Below the pieces are notes generated by a model. That model saw nothing but the letters and a program-made list of their open reading frames with translations. It was not told the origin of the DNA and ran no database searches. The position numbers were made by a program, and so were the translations under genes. A stretch of 64,000 nt of DNA from Candidatus Litorirhabdus singularis (GTDB lineage: Bacteria > Pseudomonadota > Gammaproteobacteria > Pseudomonadales > Halieaceae). Below, in pieces: positions 18,502-27,125 of the stretch; positions within the stretch are counted from its first letter, which is position 1; the number at the start of each line of letters is the position of its first letter. The DNA is taken from assembly GCF_026262625.1 (NCBI RefSeq), contig NZ_SHNN01000002.1, positions 62,001 to 126,000 of the forward strand. The letters are read 5' to 3'.

Positions 18502-19821
18502 TTATGCCTCGGTCAGTAGGCCGACTTGTGCCAATGCGTCGGCGGCGTTAGCGATTTCCGCAAACGGCAGCTCAGCGAGCTGGCAAATATCCAGCAGGCT
18601 GTGTTCGCCGTCGGATAGGCTGAGAACCCAGAGCAGCGCCAGCTGGCGGGCAGGGGAGGACGTAGAGCCGCCAGTATTACTGTATAAGCCGTATTTACCC
18701 AGCTGAGGTTCGCCGTAAGGTTTTTGGTTGAGATAGCGGCGATTGCGCTCCAGCAGCTGTAGAATATCGAAGCAGGTTAGCAGCGACTTAGCCAATTGCT
18801 CGGGTTTTACAAACTCAAGGTTGTCTGCATCCGTGTGGTACTGCGTAAATTCTCCATTGGGTGTTCGGGTAAGCCTGCCCATTGGCAAGTTAAAGCCTGG
18901 TGAACAATACTGGCGCTCATCGTAGCCATAGGGTGAAAAATCTCGAATAGCACTGTGGGGCTCATGTTTCAGTATATCAGCGGCGGCTCTGTCCACCTCG
19001 GTATTACCGCGGCGACTGCGTTTGTAGGTATGCGCTCCGGAATCTCCTAGACAGGCCAGAACCAGGCCGTGTCGAATACGGGGTATAACCTCTGGGTTGC
19101 GGGACAACCAAGCGATAGAGCCTATGGCGGCCGGTATGAACAAAAAGCGATAGGAATATCGCAATGCACCGACTTCAGACAGGGCCTGCAGGTGGCGCGC
19201 CAAGTGTACCGCAACGGCCATGCCTGAGAGATTATCGTTAGCCATTGAGGGGTGGCAAATATGACAGGAGATGAGTATCTCCTCGTCTGTCCCTCCGCTA
19301 ATGAGCTGTTCGCCATAGCATAGATTCCCGGGTGCCAGTGTGGCATCGATACAGACTTCATAGTCGCCCTGCGGCAACGCTTCAAATTGCGCATGCGATA
19401 AGCAGAAGCCCCAGTTTTCGACGTAATAGCTGGTGCGATAGGGAATACGGTCTGGTTGCTCTGGCAGCGTAAATAGGTGTGGTTTTAATGCTTCCAGTGA
19501 CATTGTTCGCTTGACCGGAGTGCTGTAGTTGAGCACGTGGAGATTGGATTGCCGGAAGTCGATGACACGTTGGCCGCTGGCATCCTTGATCCAGGCATCG
19601 CGAATATTCCATTCGTTGGGTATGGTCCAGTCAAGAACTTGTGCGCCACTGGGTACGTTGTGGATGTCCAGGGCCACGGTTTCACTGAGGATGCTTAGCG
19701 TTTCACGCACGCCGTCGCCAGTGATACTGCGGCAAATCGGGAACAGCCGGGTAACGCAAGCATGCAGCTGCGCAGCCAGCTCCTGCAGGTTGATTTCTAG
19801 TTCCGGAGAGCCCCGCTTCAT
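18502..19821 (-). CDS. DUF4910 aminopeptidase-like protein
   Basis: The 439-residue protein matches the DUF4910 type throughout: a start FPICRSITGDGVRET, GSGAQVLDWTIPNEW-like segment, the zinc-site region ISCHICHPSMANDNLSGM, SRRGNTEVDRA and the C-terminal GLYSNTGG followed by a winged-helix-like tail. The fold is that of M28-type metallopeptidases, with the histidines and NDN carrying metals. Members are common in surface-polysaccharide and modification loci, but the substrate has not been shown as far as I know. It lies back to back with the ATP-grasp gene. Confidence 0.83.
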   Translation of the reverse strand: MKRGSPELEINLQELAAQLHACVTRLFPICRSITGDGVRETLSILSETVALDIHNVPSGAQVLDWTIPNEWNIRDAWIKDASGQRVIDFRQSNLHVLNYSTPVKRTMSLEALKPHLFTLPEQPDRIPYRTSYYVENWGFCLSHAQFEALPQGDYEVCIDATLAPGNLCYGEQLISGGTDEEILISCHICHPSMANDNLSGMAVAVHLARHLQALSEVGALRYSYRFLFIPAAIGSIAWLSRNPEVIPRIRHGLVLACLGDSGAHTYKRSRRGNTEVDRAAADILKHEPHSAIRDFSPYGYDERQYCSPGFNLPMGRLTRTPNGEFTQYHTDADNLEFVKPEQLAKSLLTCFDILQLLERNRRYLNQKPYGEPQLGKYGLYSNTGGSTSSPARQLALLWVLSLSDGEHSLLDICQLAELPFAEIANAADALAQVGLLTEA

Positions 19822-20063
19822 GATTTTATTTCCGCCGCTACCTGAGGGTTTTTATGACAGATTAGTAGACCATAGATCTTTGCATGCTGTCACGAAAGGA
19901 CCCTTTCTTGAGCGGTTCCGTTATGTAGCTCGCAGAATTAGCCGTAACACGTATATTCTCATCGTCACTCAAACCTCGTGATGTTAAACTTTAGTCATGA
20001 AAGCTCTATCGAAACAGCAATCTATTACTGTTAGCGCTGCGACTGGCCGCGGTAGCTGAATCA

Positions 20064-21317
20064 TTGGTGTCCATTATCACCACTCAACCATCAGTAGCCA
20101 AACAGACAGTGTTGTTACTGGGTAACTATCGGCTGTCATTGGCGATCGCTCGGCAGTTGGGCAAAGCGGGTCACCGGGTGGTTGCAGGGGGTGCCAGAGA
20201 TGGCGTGATTGCCCGCTGCATATATGTGGAGCGAGTTTGGGATCACCCCAGTATGTTCAAGAATGAAAGGGTATTTCTGGCTGCTCTGGACGAACTGCTG
20301 GCAGAGTGCCCGGACATTTCGATGATCATGCCGGTGAGCGAAGTTGCCTTGCTGAAGCTGGTCAAGATGAGGGACCAGCTGCCGCGGCCGCTGGCCGCGG
20401 TCAGCCGTGAGACCGTTGATACCTGCTGCGACAAAGGCAAGATGGCGCTGCTGGCAGCCGAACTGGATGTGCCGCAAGCGCCTTTCGCCACGGTCGACTC
20501 GATGGAGGCGTTGGTGTTGGCGGGAGAGCAAGTCGGCTACCCCTGCGTAGCCCGCCCCAATGATGGCCGCAATTACGATGTTAAAGCCTACTTCATCAAT
20601 AATCGCCAGCATTTGCATCGTCTGTTTCCGGAGTGGCCCAGCTGGCACGAATCGCTGTTAGTGCAGGCTCATGCCAAAGGGCCTCGCTACAATCGATATT
20701 TTGTCGCCGACGAGGGCGTCATACTTGATAGCCTGGACGTCAAAATTGAACGCACCGACCGCGCTGACGGTAGCGGCTATGCGGTGGAAGGTGTTTCTGT
20801 GGAGCCGGTGAATGCTCTGGACGCGCCTTGCCAGCGGCTGATAGAGAAACTCGAGTATTCCGGGGTAGGCTGTATCCAGTACCTGATCGACGAGAGGCGT
20901 GGCCGGATTTCGTTCCTGGAGATCAACCCTCGAATCGGTGGCAATTATGCCTTTCCCAATGCCTGCGGGCTGGACCTGGTCACGCCGATGATGGCATTGG
21001 CGCTGGGTATTCCGCTCGCTAGCAGTGAGCCAGCGTCGGCGCATACATTTAACAAACGCTTCATCTGGCTGTACGGAGACCTTATTGGTTTGATGAGCTC
21101 TGTTTACAAACGTGAAATGGGTTTGCGCAGCGCGCTGGGCTGGTTGTTCAAGAGTGGTCGCGGCCTGCTGCGCGCGGACACCCACCTGACGTTTGAGCGC
21201 AGTGACTTGGGGCCGTCCAAGTGGTTTGCCAAGCGCATTGGTGAAGCGCTTCTGGTTATCGCCTGGGATTTAGCTCGTTACGTAAAACGAAAAATAGCCT
21301 CGGTGCTGCGCCTGTGA
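20064..21317 (+). CDS. ATP-grasp ligase-like protein
   Basis: The 417-residue protein begins with a Rossmann-like domain (VLLLGNYRLSLAIARQLG), followed by an ATP-grasp core: CDKGKMALLA, YPCVARPNDGR (ATP lysine replaced by Arg in this motif), and metal-binding FLEINPRIGGNY. ATP-grasp enzymes form peptide or amide bonds via acyl-phosphates. It overlaps the next gene by four bases (GTGA), so the ligase and the GNAT protein are translated together. Start is TTG 20064 or GTG 20067. Residues 340-417 look amphipathic and may bind a membrane or partner. Confidence 0.82.
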   Translation: MVSIITTQPSVAKQTVLLLGNYRLSLAIARQLGKAGHRVVAGGARDGVIARCIYVERVWDHPSMFKNERVFLAALDELLAECPDISMIMPVSEVALLKLVKMRDQLPRPLAAVSRETVDTCCDKGKMALLAAELDVPQAPFATVDSMEALVLAGEQVGYPCVARPNDGRNYDVKAYFINNRQHLHRLFPEWPSWHESLLVQAHAKGPRYNRYFVADEGVILDSLDVKIERTDRADGSGYAVEGVSVEPVNALDAPCQRLIEKLEYSGVGCIQYLIDERRGRISFLEINPRIGGNYAFPNACGLDLVTPMMALALGIPLASSEPASAHTFNKRFIWLYGDLIGLMSSVYKREMGLRSALGWLFKSGRGLLRADTHLTFERSDLGPSKWFAKRIGEALLVIAWDLARYVKRKIASVLRL

Positions 21318-22468
21318 ACTACCAAATGCAGTTTTACGAGGGGTATGCCAGGCTCCCAGATAAATATGAGGCCCTACTGGCAGTGGCGGCGGAACAAGGG
21401 CTTTATTACCGCAGAGAGTGGTTTGAGAGCTTGATGGAATACTATTACATTCGCGGCCAGCGTCTGCGTTTGTATACCGTTGAGGATGCCCAGACAGGCC
21501 AACCATTGCTGATGATGCCGCTGTATCTCACCAGGACCGATACGGCGGCCCGTGGTGCCTATACGTTGGCTGCGGTGAGCCACTATGAAAATTACACACC
21601 TATGTGCATGGTGCTGGACCCTGACGCAAGCAATCAACGGAGGGAGTTGCTAACGGCCTTGTTCACCTGGATGGGTAACGCCGGGGATAATGAATCACGC
21701 ACTTCTGTTGATGTGCTTCGGCTGGCACCATTTGTCACTGATTCTGAGCTGGGCAATGATGCACTGGAGGCCATTAAGAATGCCGGTTTCGCGGCGCAGA
21801 TTTATTCCAACTCCTATAATCAGTATGAGGAGGTGGCAGGCCTCAGCTACGCCGACTATTTGGCAGGACGCAGCTCCAATCAGCGCTACAATAGCCGCCG
21901 CAGGCGGCGTAATCTGGAGAAAAAGGGCAAGCTGGAGTTCTCTATGATCACCGGCGACTCTGATCCGGTGGAGCTACGCGACGCTATTGATGATTACATT
22001 CTGGTGGCTGTTCACAGTTGGAAATCTCGCGAATCAACGATATCCAAGTTTATCCTTCACTGGATGCAGGTTGCCGCCAAGCTAGGCTATCTGCGGCTGG
22101 GTATTTTACGGCTTGATGGAAAGGCCATAGCCGCCCAGTTCTGGATCTACTCCGGCGGTGTAGGTAGTCTTACCCGCACTAATTTTCGTGAGGATTTCAG
22201 GGATGTTGCACCAGGGGTTGTGCTTTCCAATATGGTTATTGAGTACTTGCTTGACGTTGAGCATGCAACGGCACTGGACCTGGGCTACGGTGATGAAAAC
22301 TACAAAGGGCGCTGGGTGCAGGATGCGCGAGTCTACTCGGGGATTATGGGGTATAATCCTGGCACCCCTAGAGGCTTCTATACTGGTCACAAAAACATCC
22401 TTGGGCAGCCTCTGAAAAGAATGTTGAAGCGGGGCCGGTTGGCACTGCAGGTCCGGGGTGCAGTTTAA
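21314..22468 (+). CDS. FemAB/CelD-like GNAT-fold transferase
   Basis: The 384-residue protein has the features of CelD/FemAB-like double-GNAT proteins: YYRREWFESLMEYY at the start, RSSNQRYNSRRRRRNLEKKGKLEF in the middle, LRLGILRLDGKAIAAQFWIY, and YLLDVEHATALDLGYGDENYKGRW near the end. Related proteins occur in exopolysaccharide and exosortase loci; FemAB itself adds amino acids from tRNA. The overlap with an ATP-grasp gene suggests an acyl or aminoacyl modification step on a surface molecule. This link is an inference. Confidence 0.8.
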   Translation: MNYQMQFYEGYARLPDKYEALLAVAAEQGLYYRREWFESLMEYYYIRGQRLRLYTVEDAQTGQPLLMMPLYLTRTDTAARGAYTLAAVSHYENYTPMCMVLDPDASNQRRELLTALFTWMGNAGDNESRTSVDVLRLAPFVTDSELGNDALEAIKNAGFAAQIYSNSYNQYEEVAGLSYADYLAGRSSNQRYNSRRRRRNLEKKGKLEFSMITGDSDPVELRDAIDDYILVAVHSWKSRESTISKFILHWMQVAAKLGYLRLGILRLDGKAIAAQFWIYSGGVGSLTRTNFREDFRDVAPGVVLSNMVIEYLLDVEHATALDLGYGDENYKGRWVQDARVYSGIMGYNPGTPRGFYTGHKNILGQPLKRMLKRGRLALQVRGAV

Positions 22469-22790
22469 GCCGCGTCCCTCAAACACGCCTGGATACCCCA
22501 GCTGGGTAATTTACTTGCTGGTTTTGTGAACTGTTTCACTGTCAGAAAACTTTACAAATGCGCTTTTTCGGTTGGAATTCGACGTAAGCTATGACCCATA
22601 AACCATTGAATAATAAGCATTATTATTTTTCGGGAACGATACTTGCATTAAAGCTAGCTAATCGGTGATGTAATTGCCGCGGAAGATACATCTGAGCTAA
22701 ACTACACGCGCTGGACAATCGATTGTGCAGTGTAAAGCCGGTAGGAGTGTGCTTACCAATGGTGCTTGAGCTCACATTAAGGTGAATGGG
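22469..22790 (+). promoter_or_regulatory. Regulatory region: dyad plus sigma-54-like promoter
   Basis: It holds the dyad TGTCAG-AAAAC-TTTACA (22540-22556) and, 75 bases further, a sigma-54-like element GGGAAC-GATAC-TTGCA (22632-22647) with correct GG-to-GC spacing. The same dyad precedes the sigma-54 promoter of the VPLPA-CTERM gene at 86 bases. A leader of about 130 bases with small stems (for example GATGTA/TACATC) follows; I could not match it to a known riboswitch. Confidence 0.6.
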
Positions 22791-23183
22791 ATGGATGACG
22801 GGTCAGGAAAAGATAATTCAGATGCCAAGTCGGGAGATGCCCAGGGGCAGCCAGGCGTTGAGCATATGAGCTCAACCAGGCGTACGTTTTCCCGTGCGGC
22901 GCTGACCAGCAGTGGCGTCTTGCTGACGCTGGGCAATAGTGCTGCTTGGGGTGAAACATCTAGCGGCGGTAAAAAAGATAAGGGTAAGAAAGACGAGAAG
23001 GTATGTGTGTCCGCGATGATACTTGAGTCGTTTGTGCTGTCCTCGCATTTTGAGCACCACAAGAAAGACAAGAAATTCAATCACTACATGAGCCATGTCG
23101 ACCTCAACGGCGATCCTGAAGATGGCTACACCGTTTCTCTCGAAGGCCGGAACGCGTGTATGACAGGGCCCAAACACCCATAG
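22791..23183 (+). CDS. Small protein with Tat-type signal; possible cassette substrate
   Basis: The 130-residue protein starts with a Ser/Gly/Asp-rich stretch, then TRRTFSRAALTSSGVLLTLG (about residues 30-49), a twin-arginine signal with hydrophobic core, then a Lys-rich linker and a mature part of about 75 residues with two cysteines (KVCVSAM, NACMTG). I do not recognise the family. It is the first gene after a sigma-54-like promoter and lies about 200 bases before the PqqD-like gene. A role as the exported product or modified peptide of the cassette is a guess. An alternative GTG start lies at 22782. Confidence 0.6.
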   Translation: MDDGSGKDNSDAKSGDAQGQPGVEHMSSTRRTFSRAALTSSGVLLTLGNSAAWGETSSGGKKDKGKKDEKVCVSAMILESFVLSSHFEHHKKDKKFNHYMSHVDLNGDPEDGYTVSLEGRNACMTGPKHP

Positions 23184-23384
23184 CCTGATTGGAGCGCTGC
23201 CCCGGTGGTTGCTCCTGCACCATTTCTTAGATTGCTTCCCCTCTTTTAGTCTCCCCCACATTTAGCTGGGTTTGAGACACAGGTCACCCGTACCGCATAA
23301 AAAGACCCTCTGCCTGAATCGGCTGCGTGCTAAACTGGCTATTGGTTTCTGTGAATTCATCGCGTGGATATTCGAGACAAATCA

Positions 23385-23654
23385 ATGCAGTGGTGTGCCA
23401 GCGCTCCCGGCAAGACTTTTGAAGATGAAGAGGGCCTGGTGGTCTATTTCAGTCAGGGTAGTGGCAGCACCCACCTGATCACTGAAGTTGCCGCCTTTAT
23501 CCTTGAGGTGCTCGCGATGGGTCCGGCAACGACCGATGAGCTCTTGCACCAAATCGCCATTGGCGCTGATGATATTACCGAGCAGGAACTGCAGGAATCG
23601 GTGCATGAGTTGCTTGAAGAGTTGCAAGCCTCTGAGCTTATTGAGGCTGCGTAG
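23385..23654 (+). CDS. PqqD-like protein of the HPr-rel-A type cassette
   Basis: The 89-residue protein has the winged-helix PqqD-like pattern: GLVVYFSQGSGSTHLITEVAAFILEVL then acidic helices ending in LLEELQASELIE. PqqD folds are peptide-binding elements in RiPP systems (RRE). Known HPr-rel-A cassettes pair such a protein with an HprK-related kinase and a nucleotidyltransferase-like protein, exactly the order here. ATG 23385 fits the family start (M-x-W) better than GTG 23364. It ends 5 bases before the kinase gene. Confidence 0.78.
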   Translation: MQWCASAPGKTFEDEEGLVVYFSQGSGSTHLITEVAAFILEVLAMGPATTDELLHQIAIGADDITEQELQESVHELLEELQASELIEAA

Positions 23655-23659
23655 CGCCC

Positions 23660-24580
23660 GTGGTATTGCTTAAAGACCTTAACCCCGACGAATTTCAGCA
23701 TCGCCTGAAGCACCAGGGTCTCAGAATTCGGTGCGGCCCCTATGTGTACAATCTGCAGTCTGCAGAGCAAAAAATCATTGACGGACTGAGCCTGCTGTAC
23801 GCCGATTTCGAGGTCATACTCGAGGAAACCTTTGCCGACTTCCATATTGCTATGCGACCTTCCGGTTGGAGCCAGCAACTGCGCGGAGTAGTGGAGTTTT
23901 ATTGGGACGGGCGCTGCCCAATGAACATTATTGAAGTACGCCATTCCTACGCGTTTCTGGAATGGGGTATGAACTGGTGTGTCTCCATTGGCTCCGATGA
24001 GTATCTCAAGTTACATGCCGCGGTGTTGGAGAAGAATAATAAGGCGCTGATTATGCCAGGGCTGCCTGGCGCCGGTAAGAGCACCTTGTGTGCCGCTCTG
24101 ACGCTGTCAGGGTGGCGGCTACTATCGGATGAGCATGCATTGGTGCCGCTGCATACTGGCACTGTGGTGCCTTTGTGTCGCCCGGTCAGCTTAAAGAACG
24201 AGTCTATCGACATTATTCGCGAATTTGATTCCTCTGCTGTGCTGAGTCAGGTCGCTGAAGAAACCCATAAGGGCAGGGTGGCACACATGAAGGCCGACCT
24301 GGCCCCTAACAGCCACGATGCTACGCCAGTGCCAACGGCCTTGATGATATTTCCGCAGTATGAGGCCGGGGCTGAGTTCAGCCTGCGGCGCAAGCTCAAG
24401 ACTGAAGCGTTTATGTTTGCAGGGCTGCACTCGTTTAACTATAAATTACTGGGAGAGACCGGTTTCGACACCATGACTCAGCTGATGCGCTCGGTGGATT
24501 GCTTTGATCTGCGTTATTCGTCGCTGGAGGAGGCATTGGCAGCGGTTAATCATCTAGAGGCAGAGGTGTTCAAAGAGTGA
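23660..24580 (+). CDS. HprK-related kinase A
   Basis: The 306-residue protein has a C-terminal HPr-kinase-like domain: P-loop GLPGAGKS at residues 134-141, then GWRLLSDEHALVPL with an acidic metal-site pair. The N-terminal part (residues 1-130) is specific to this subfamily. HPr kinases phosphorylate a serine in a protein; the target of this type is not known to me. It starts with GTG and its stop overlaps the GTG of the next gene. No HPr-like gene is seen in the window. Confidence 0.82.
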   Translation: MVLLKDLNPDEFQHRLKHQGLRIRCGPYVYNLQSAEQKIIDGLSLLYADFEVILEETFADFHIAMRPSGWSQQLRGVVEFYWDGRCPMNIIEVRHSYAFLEWGMNWCVSIGSDEYLKLHAAVLEKNNKALIMPGLPGAGKSTLCAALTLSGWRLLSDEHALVPLHTGTVVPLCRPVSLKNESIDIIREFDSSAVLSQVAEETHKGRVAHMKADLAPNSHDATPVPTALMIFPQYEAGAEFSLRRKLKTEAFMFAGLHSFNYKLLGETGFDTMTQLMRSVDCFDLRYSSLEEALAAVNHLEAEVFKE

Positions 24581-25692
24581 ATAACCTGCTGCTGCAAGTG
24601 ATTGATAATCCAGCCGTGTGTGTCGATTTTACGCCGGGACAATGGGACGTTCTTATACCTCAAGCCAGAAACTCATTGTTACTGGCCACGCTCTACCGGC
24701 TGCTGGAACAGCGCGATCTGCTCGACAAAATTCCATTGCCGCCGCGCAACCATCTGTTTTCGGGTGTAGTCACTCATGACCGGCAAATGCTGTCTCTGGA
24801 TTATGAGGTCAAGTGGCTGCTGCGTGCTGTGCAACAACTTGAGGTACCGCTGGTTTTGCTCAAAGGCGGTGCCTATCTGCAGGCGCAACTACCCGCTGCT
24901 GGTGGCCGGCTTATTTCAGATATCGATCTGCTGGTTCCAGAGCCGCAGATTAATGCGGTGGAAGCAGCGTTCAACGCAGCCGGATGGTTAGGCGGCCATA
25001 CCGACAGTTATGACGAACGTTACTACCGCGAATGGATGCATGAAATCCCCCCCCTGAGCCATATTGAACGGGGCTCGACGCTGGATGTGCATCATACGAT
25101 TATCCCACCCACCGCCAACCCTAATACCGACGCTAGCAAGTTAATTGCAGCGGCCCGTGAGTTGCGTCCCGGTCTCATGGTACTGGCCCCGATGGATATG
25201 GTTATTCACAGTGCCACGCATTTGTTTCATGAGGGAGACTTCAATCACGGTTTTCGTGATGTACTGGATCTTGACCGTTTGCTGCGCCACTTCGCTGAGA
25301 CGGAGTCCGGGTTCTGGGATGAGCTGGTGCCGCGAGCCATCGAGTTGGACCTGCTGAAATCGCTTTTCTACGGCTTGCGCTACTCCCAGAAAATTTTCGG
25401 AACGCCGGTTCCGCCGCAGGTTCTAGCAGCGAGCTATGAGGGGGTTCCCACCAAGGCGCTGGTGCCACTGATGGATTTTCTCTTTATGCGAGTGCTGGCA
25501 CCCAATCACTTTTCTTGCGCGCGTAGGTTCGATGGCGTAGCCAGATTTTGCCTGTACGTGCGCTCCCATTACTTGCGTATGCCGATGGGGCTGCTGGTCT
25601 TGCATTTGGGGCGTAAAGCCTGGAAACGTCGCTTCACTAAAGCGGTGGATGTTGAAGACCCTGAGTATGCAGAAGACGGCGATAGAGACTGA
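24577..25692 (+). CDS. Nucleotidyltransferase-fold protein (NTP_transf_5 type)
   Basis: The 371-residue protein carries LVLLKGGAYL near residues 90-100 and SDIDLLVPE near 112-120, the pattern of the NTP_transf_5 family in which DxD binds metal. The C-terminal half is helical with a His/Asp-rich HSATHLFHEGDFNHGFRDVLDLD. This family regularly follows HprK-related kinase A. It could transfer a nucleotide or phosphosugar to a protein or small molecule. Overlap of GTGA with the kinase gene indicates translational coupling. Confidence 0.78.
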   Translation: MNNLLLQVIDNPAVCVDFTPGQWDVLIPQARNSLLLATLYRLLEQRDLLDKIPLPPRNHLFSGVVTHDRQMLSLDYEVKWLLRAVQQLEVPLVLLKGGAYLQAQLPAAGGRLISDIDLLVPEPQINAVEAAFNAAGWLGGHTDSYDERYYREWMHEIPPLSHIERGSTLDVHHTIIPPTANPNTDASKLIAAARELRPGLMVLAPMDMVIHSATHLFHEGDFNHGFRDVLDLDRLLRHFAETESGFWDELVPRAIELDLLKSLFYGLRYSQKIFGTPVPPQVLAASYEGVPTKALVPLMDFLFMRVLAPNHFSCARRFDGVARFCLYVRSHYLRMPMGLLVLHLGRKAWKRRFTKAVDVEDPEYAEDGDRD

Positions 25693-25805
25693 GGTCGGAC
25701 AACTTAAACTGGTGACACTCAACAAATAGTCCTGCGTTAGTCGAACTTTTGATGTGTTTGGCCCTCCAATGCACCACGCAAGAATAATCGAGATCGGCGG
25801 CGCAT

Positions 25806-26174
25806 ATGCAAGAGAAAACCAAATCATTGCTAGAGGGGGTATTTGAATCCACGGCGGCCTGCCTGTTGGCGATGGTGCAGGGCAACTTACTCGCAGTCAC
25901 CGTGGGACATCTCGTGATAGCGGCCCAAACCGGTGTTGTGGCTGGAGTGCTGGCACTGTTGCTTAGCTTGGTGGTACGCGTTAAGGCCTATTGGGTCGCC
26001 CCCTTGCTGCTTAGCCTGTGTACTGCGCTAGTTGACTATTTTGTTCACCCCGGTTCCTTTGGGTCTATTGCGACAGAGGCGATAGTGACCGGTTTGATAG
26101 CTGGATTGCTTTGTTTGCTGGTAGGGCTGCTGCTGCGTCTGCGGCGCCCTAAATTGTCTAACCCGGGCGCTTAA
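25806..26174 (+). CDS. Small membrane protein, unknown function
   Basis: The 122-residue protein has about three to four hydrophobic segments (roughly residues 18-35, 40-57, 63-80, 88-112), a short cytoplasmic start and a positively charged tail LRLRRPKLSNPG. No family is recognised. The ATG lies 113 bases after the nucleotidyltransferase gene, so it may or may not be in that operon. Confidence 0.55.
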   Translation: MQEKTKSLLEGVFESTAACLLAMVQGNLLAVTVGHLVIAAQTGVVAGVLALLLSLVVRVKAYWVAPLLLSLCTALVDYFVHPGSFGSIATEAIVTGLIAGLLCLLVGLLLRLRRPKLSNPGA

Positions 26175-26243
26175 CGTCGCAGTCGGTTGGGTCCTCAGTA
26201 CAACAGTGGTATAAGTGTGTTTCGCGAACAAGGGAGCCAGTTT

Positions 26244-27107
26244 ATGCATATTGAACCCAGTGGCCAGGCCTGTGGCGCCACCATTACCGGAGTTGATTTT
26301 TCGACAGCAGTTGATGGTCCAACTATTACTGCAGTCAGAGAGGCTTGGTTGCAGCACCATGTGCTGGCGTTCCCGGACCAGCAACTTGAAGATACCGATC
26401 TGGAACGCATCACCCGCTATTTTGGCGAGTTTGGTAGTGAACCTTATTTTGGCACTATCGATGGCAGTGATCATGTGGTGGCACTGACGCGCCGCGCCGA
26501 TGAAACCGCACCGGTGTTTGCTGAATCCTGGCACTCCGACTGGAGTTTTCAGCCGAAGCCGCCGATTGGCACCTTACTTTACAGCCTTGTTATACCGCCG
26601 GTAGGGGGGGATACCAGTTTTGTGAATCAGCAACTGGCGTTGGCGAGAATGCCTGCGGCGTTGCGCGAAAAGCTCGAAGGACGCATAGCGTTGCATTCTG
26701 CAGCGGCGGGCTATGCCCCAGATGGTATGTATGGTGAGTCTGACCGCGCCGCTGGTCGCAGTATGAAAATCAGTTTCTCGGAAGATGCGCGTGATATTCA
26801 TCCGCATCCGTTTATTCGTCCACATCCCGAAAGCGGCCAGGAGACGCTGCTTGGTTGCCTGGGTTATATCGTTGGTATAGAGGGCATGAGTGATGCCGAA
26901 GCGGGGGAAATTCTGCTTGAACTGTATAACTGGCAGATTCGAGACGAGTTTCAATACACTCACCGCTGGCAGGAAAACATGCTGGTGATGTGGGACAACC
27001 GCAGCCTGCTGCATCGCGCTAACGGTGGTTATGATGGCTATGACCGTGAGCTGCATCGCACCACTATTGCAGATGATCCCCAGCTACACCTCAACGCTAG
27101 CCTGTAG
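26244..27107 (+). CDS. TauD/TfdA-family 2OG dioxygenase
   Basis: The 287-residue protein starts IEPSGQACGATITGVDFS, the usual TauD opening. The iron triad is His and Asp in SWHSDWSF and the distal His in WDNRSLLHRANGG; Arg in DRELHRTTI anchors 2-oxoglutarate. Family members release sulfite from taurine or oxidise related substrates; the true substrate here is unknown, but sulfur recovery would fit a sulfate-using cell. ATG 26244 has AGGGAG upstream, better than the in-frame start at 26187. It converges on the MFS gene. Confidence 0.88.
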   Translation: MHIEPSGQACGATITGVDFSTAVDGPTITAVREAWLQHHVLAFPDQQLEDTDLERITRYFGEFGSEPYFGTIDGSDHVVALTRRADETAPVFAESWHSDWSFQPKPPIGTLLYSLVIPPVGGDTSFVNQQLALARMPAALREKLEGRIALHSAAAGYAPDGMYGESDRAAGRSMKISFSEDARDIHPHPFIRPHPESGQETLLGCLGYIVGIEGMSDAEAGEILLELYNWQIRDEFQYTHRWQENMLVMWDNRSLLHRANGGYDGYDRELHRTTIADDPQLHLNASL

Positions 27108-27125
27108 GGCAGAGTTCATTCTGCC
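27108..27125. terminator. Hairpin at a convergent gene junction
   Basis: GGCAGA-GTTCAT-TCTGCC spans the 8-base gap between two convergent genes and reaches into the MFS 3' end. A sibling stem with nearly the same sequence lies at 36,150-36,167, also between convergent genes. Confidence 0.45.

Noticed and set aside
22660-22790. Second GEMM-like RNA in the leader of the Tat-protein gene
   Set aside because: Small stems exist but there is no GNRA hairpin with the conserved strands in order.
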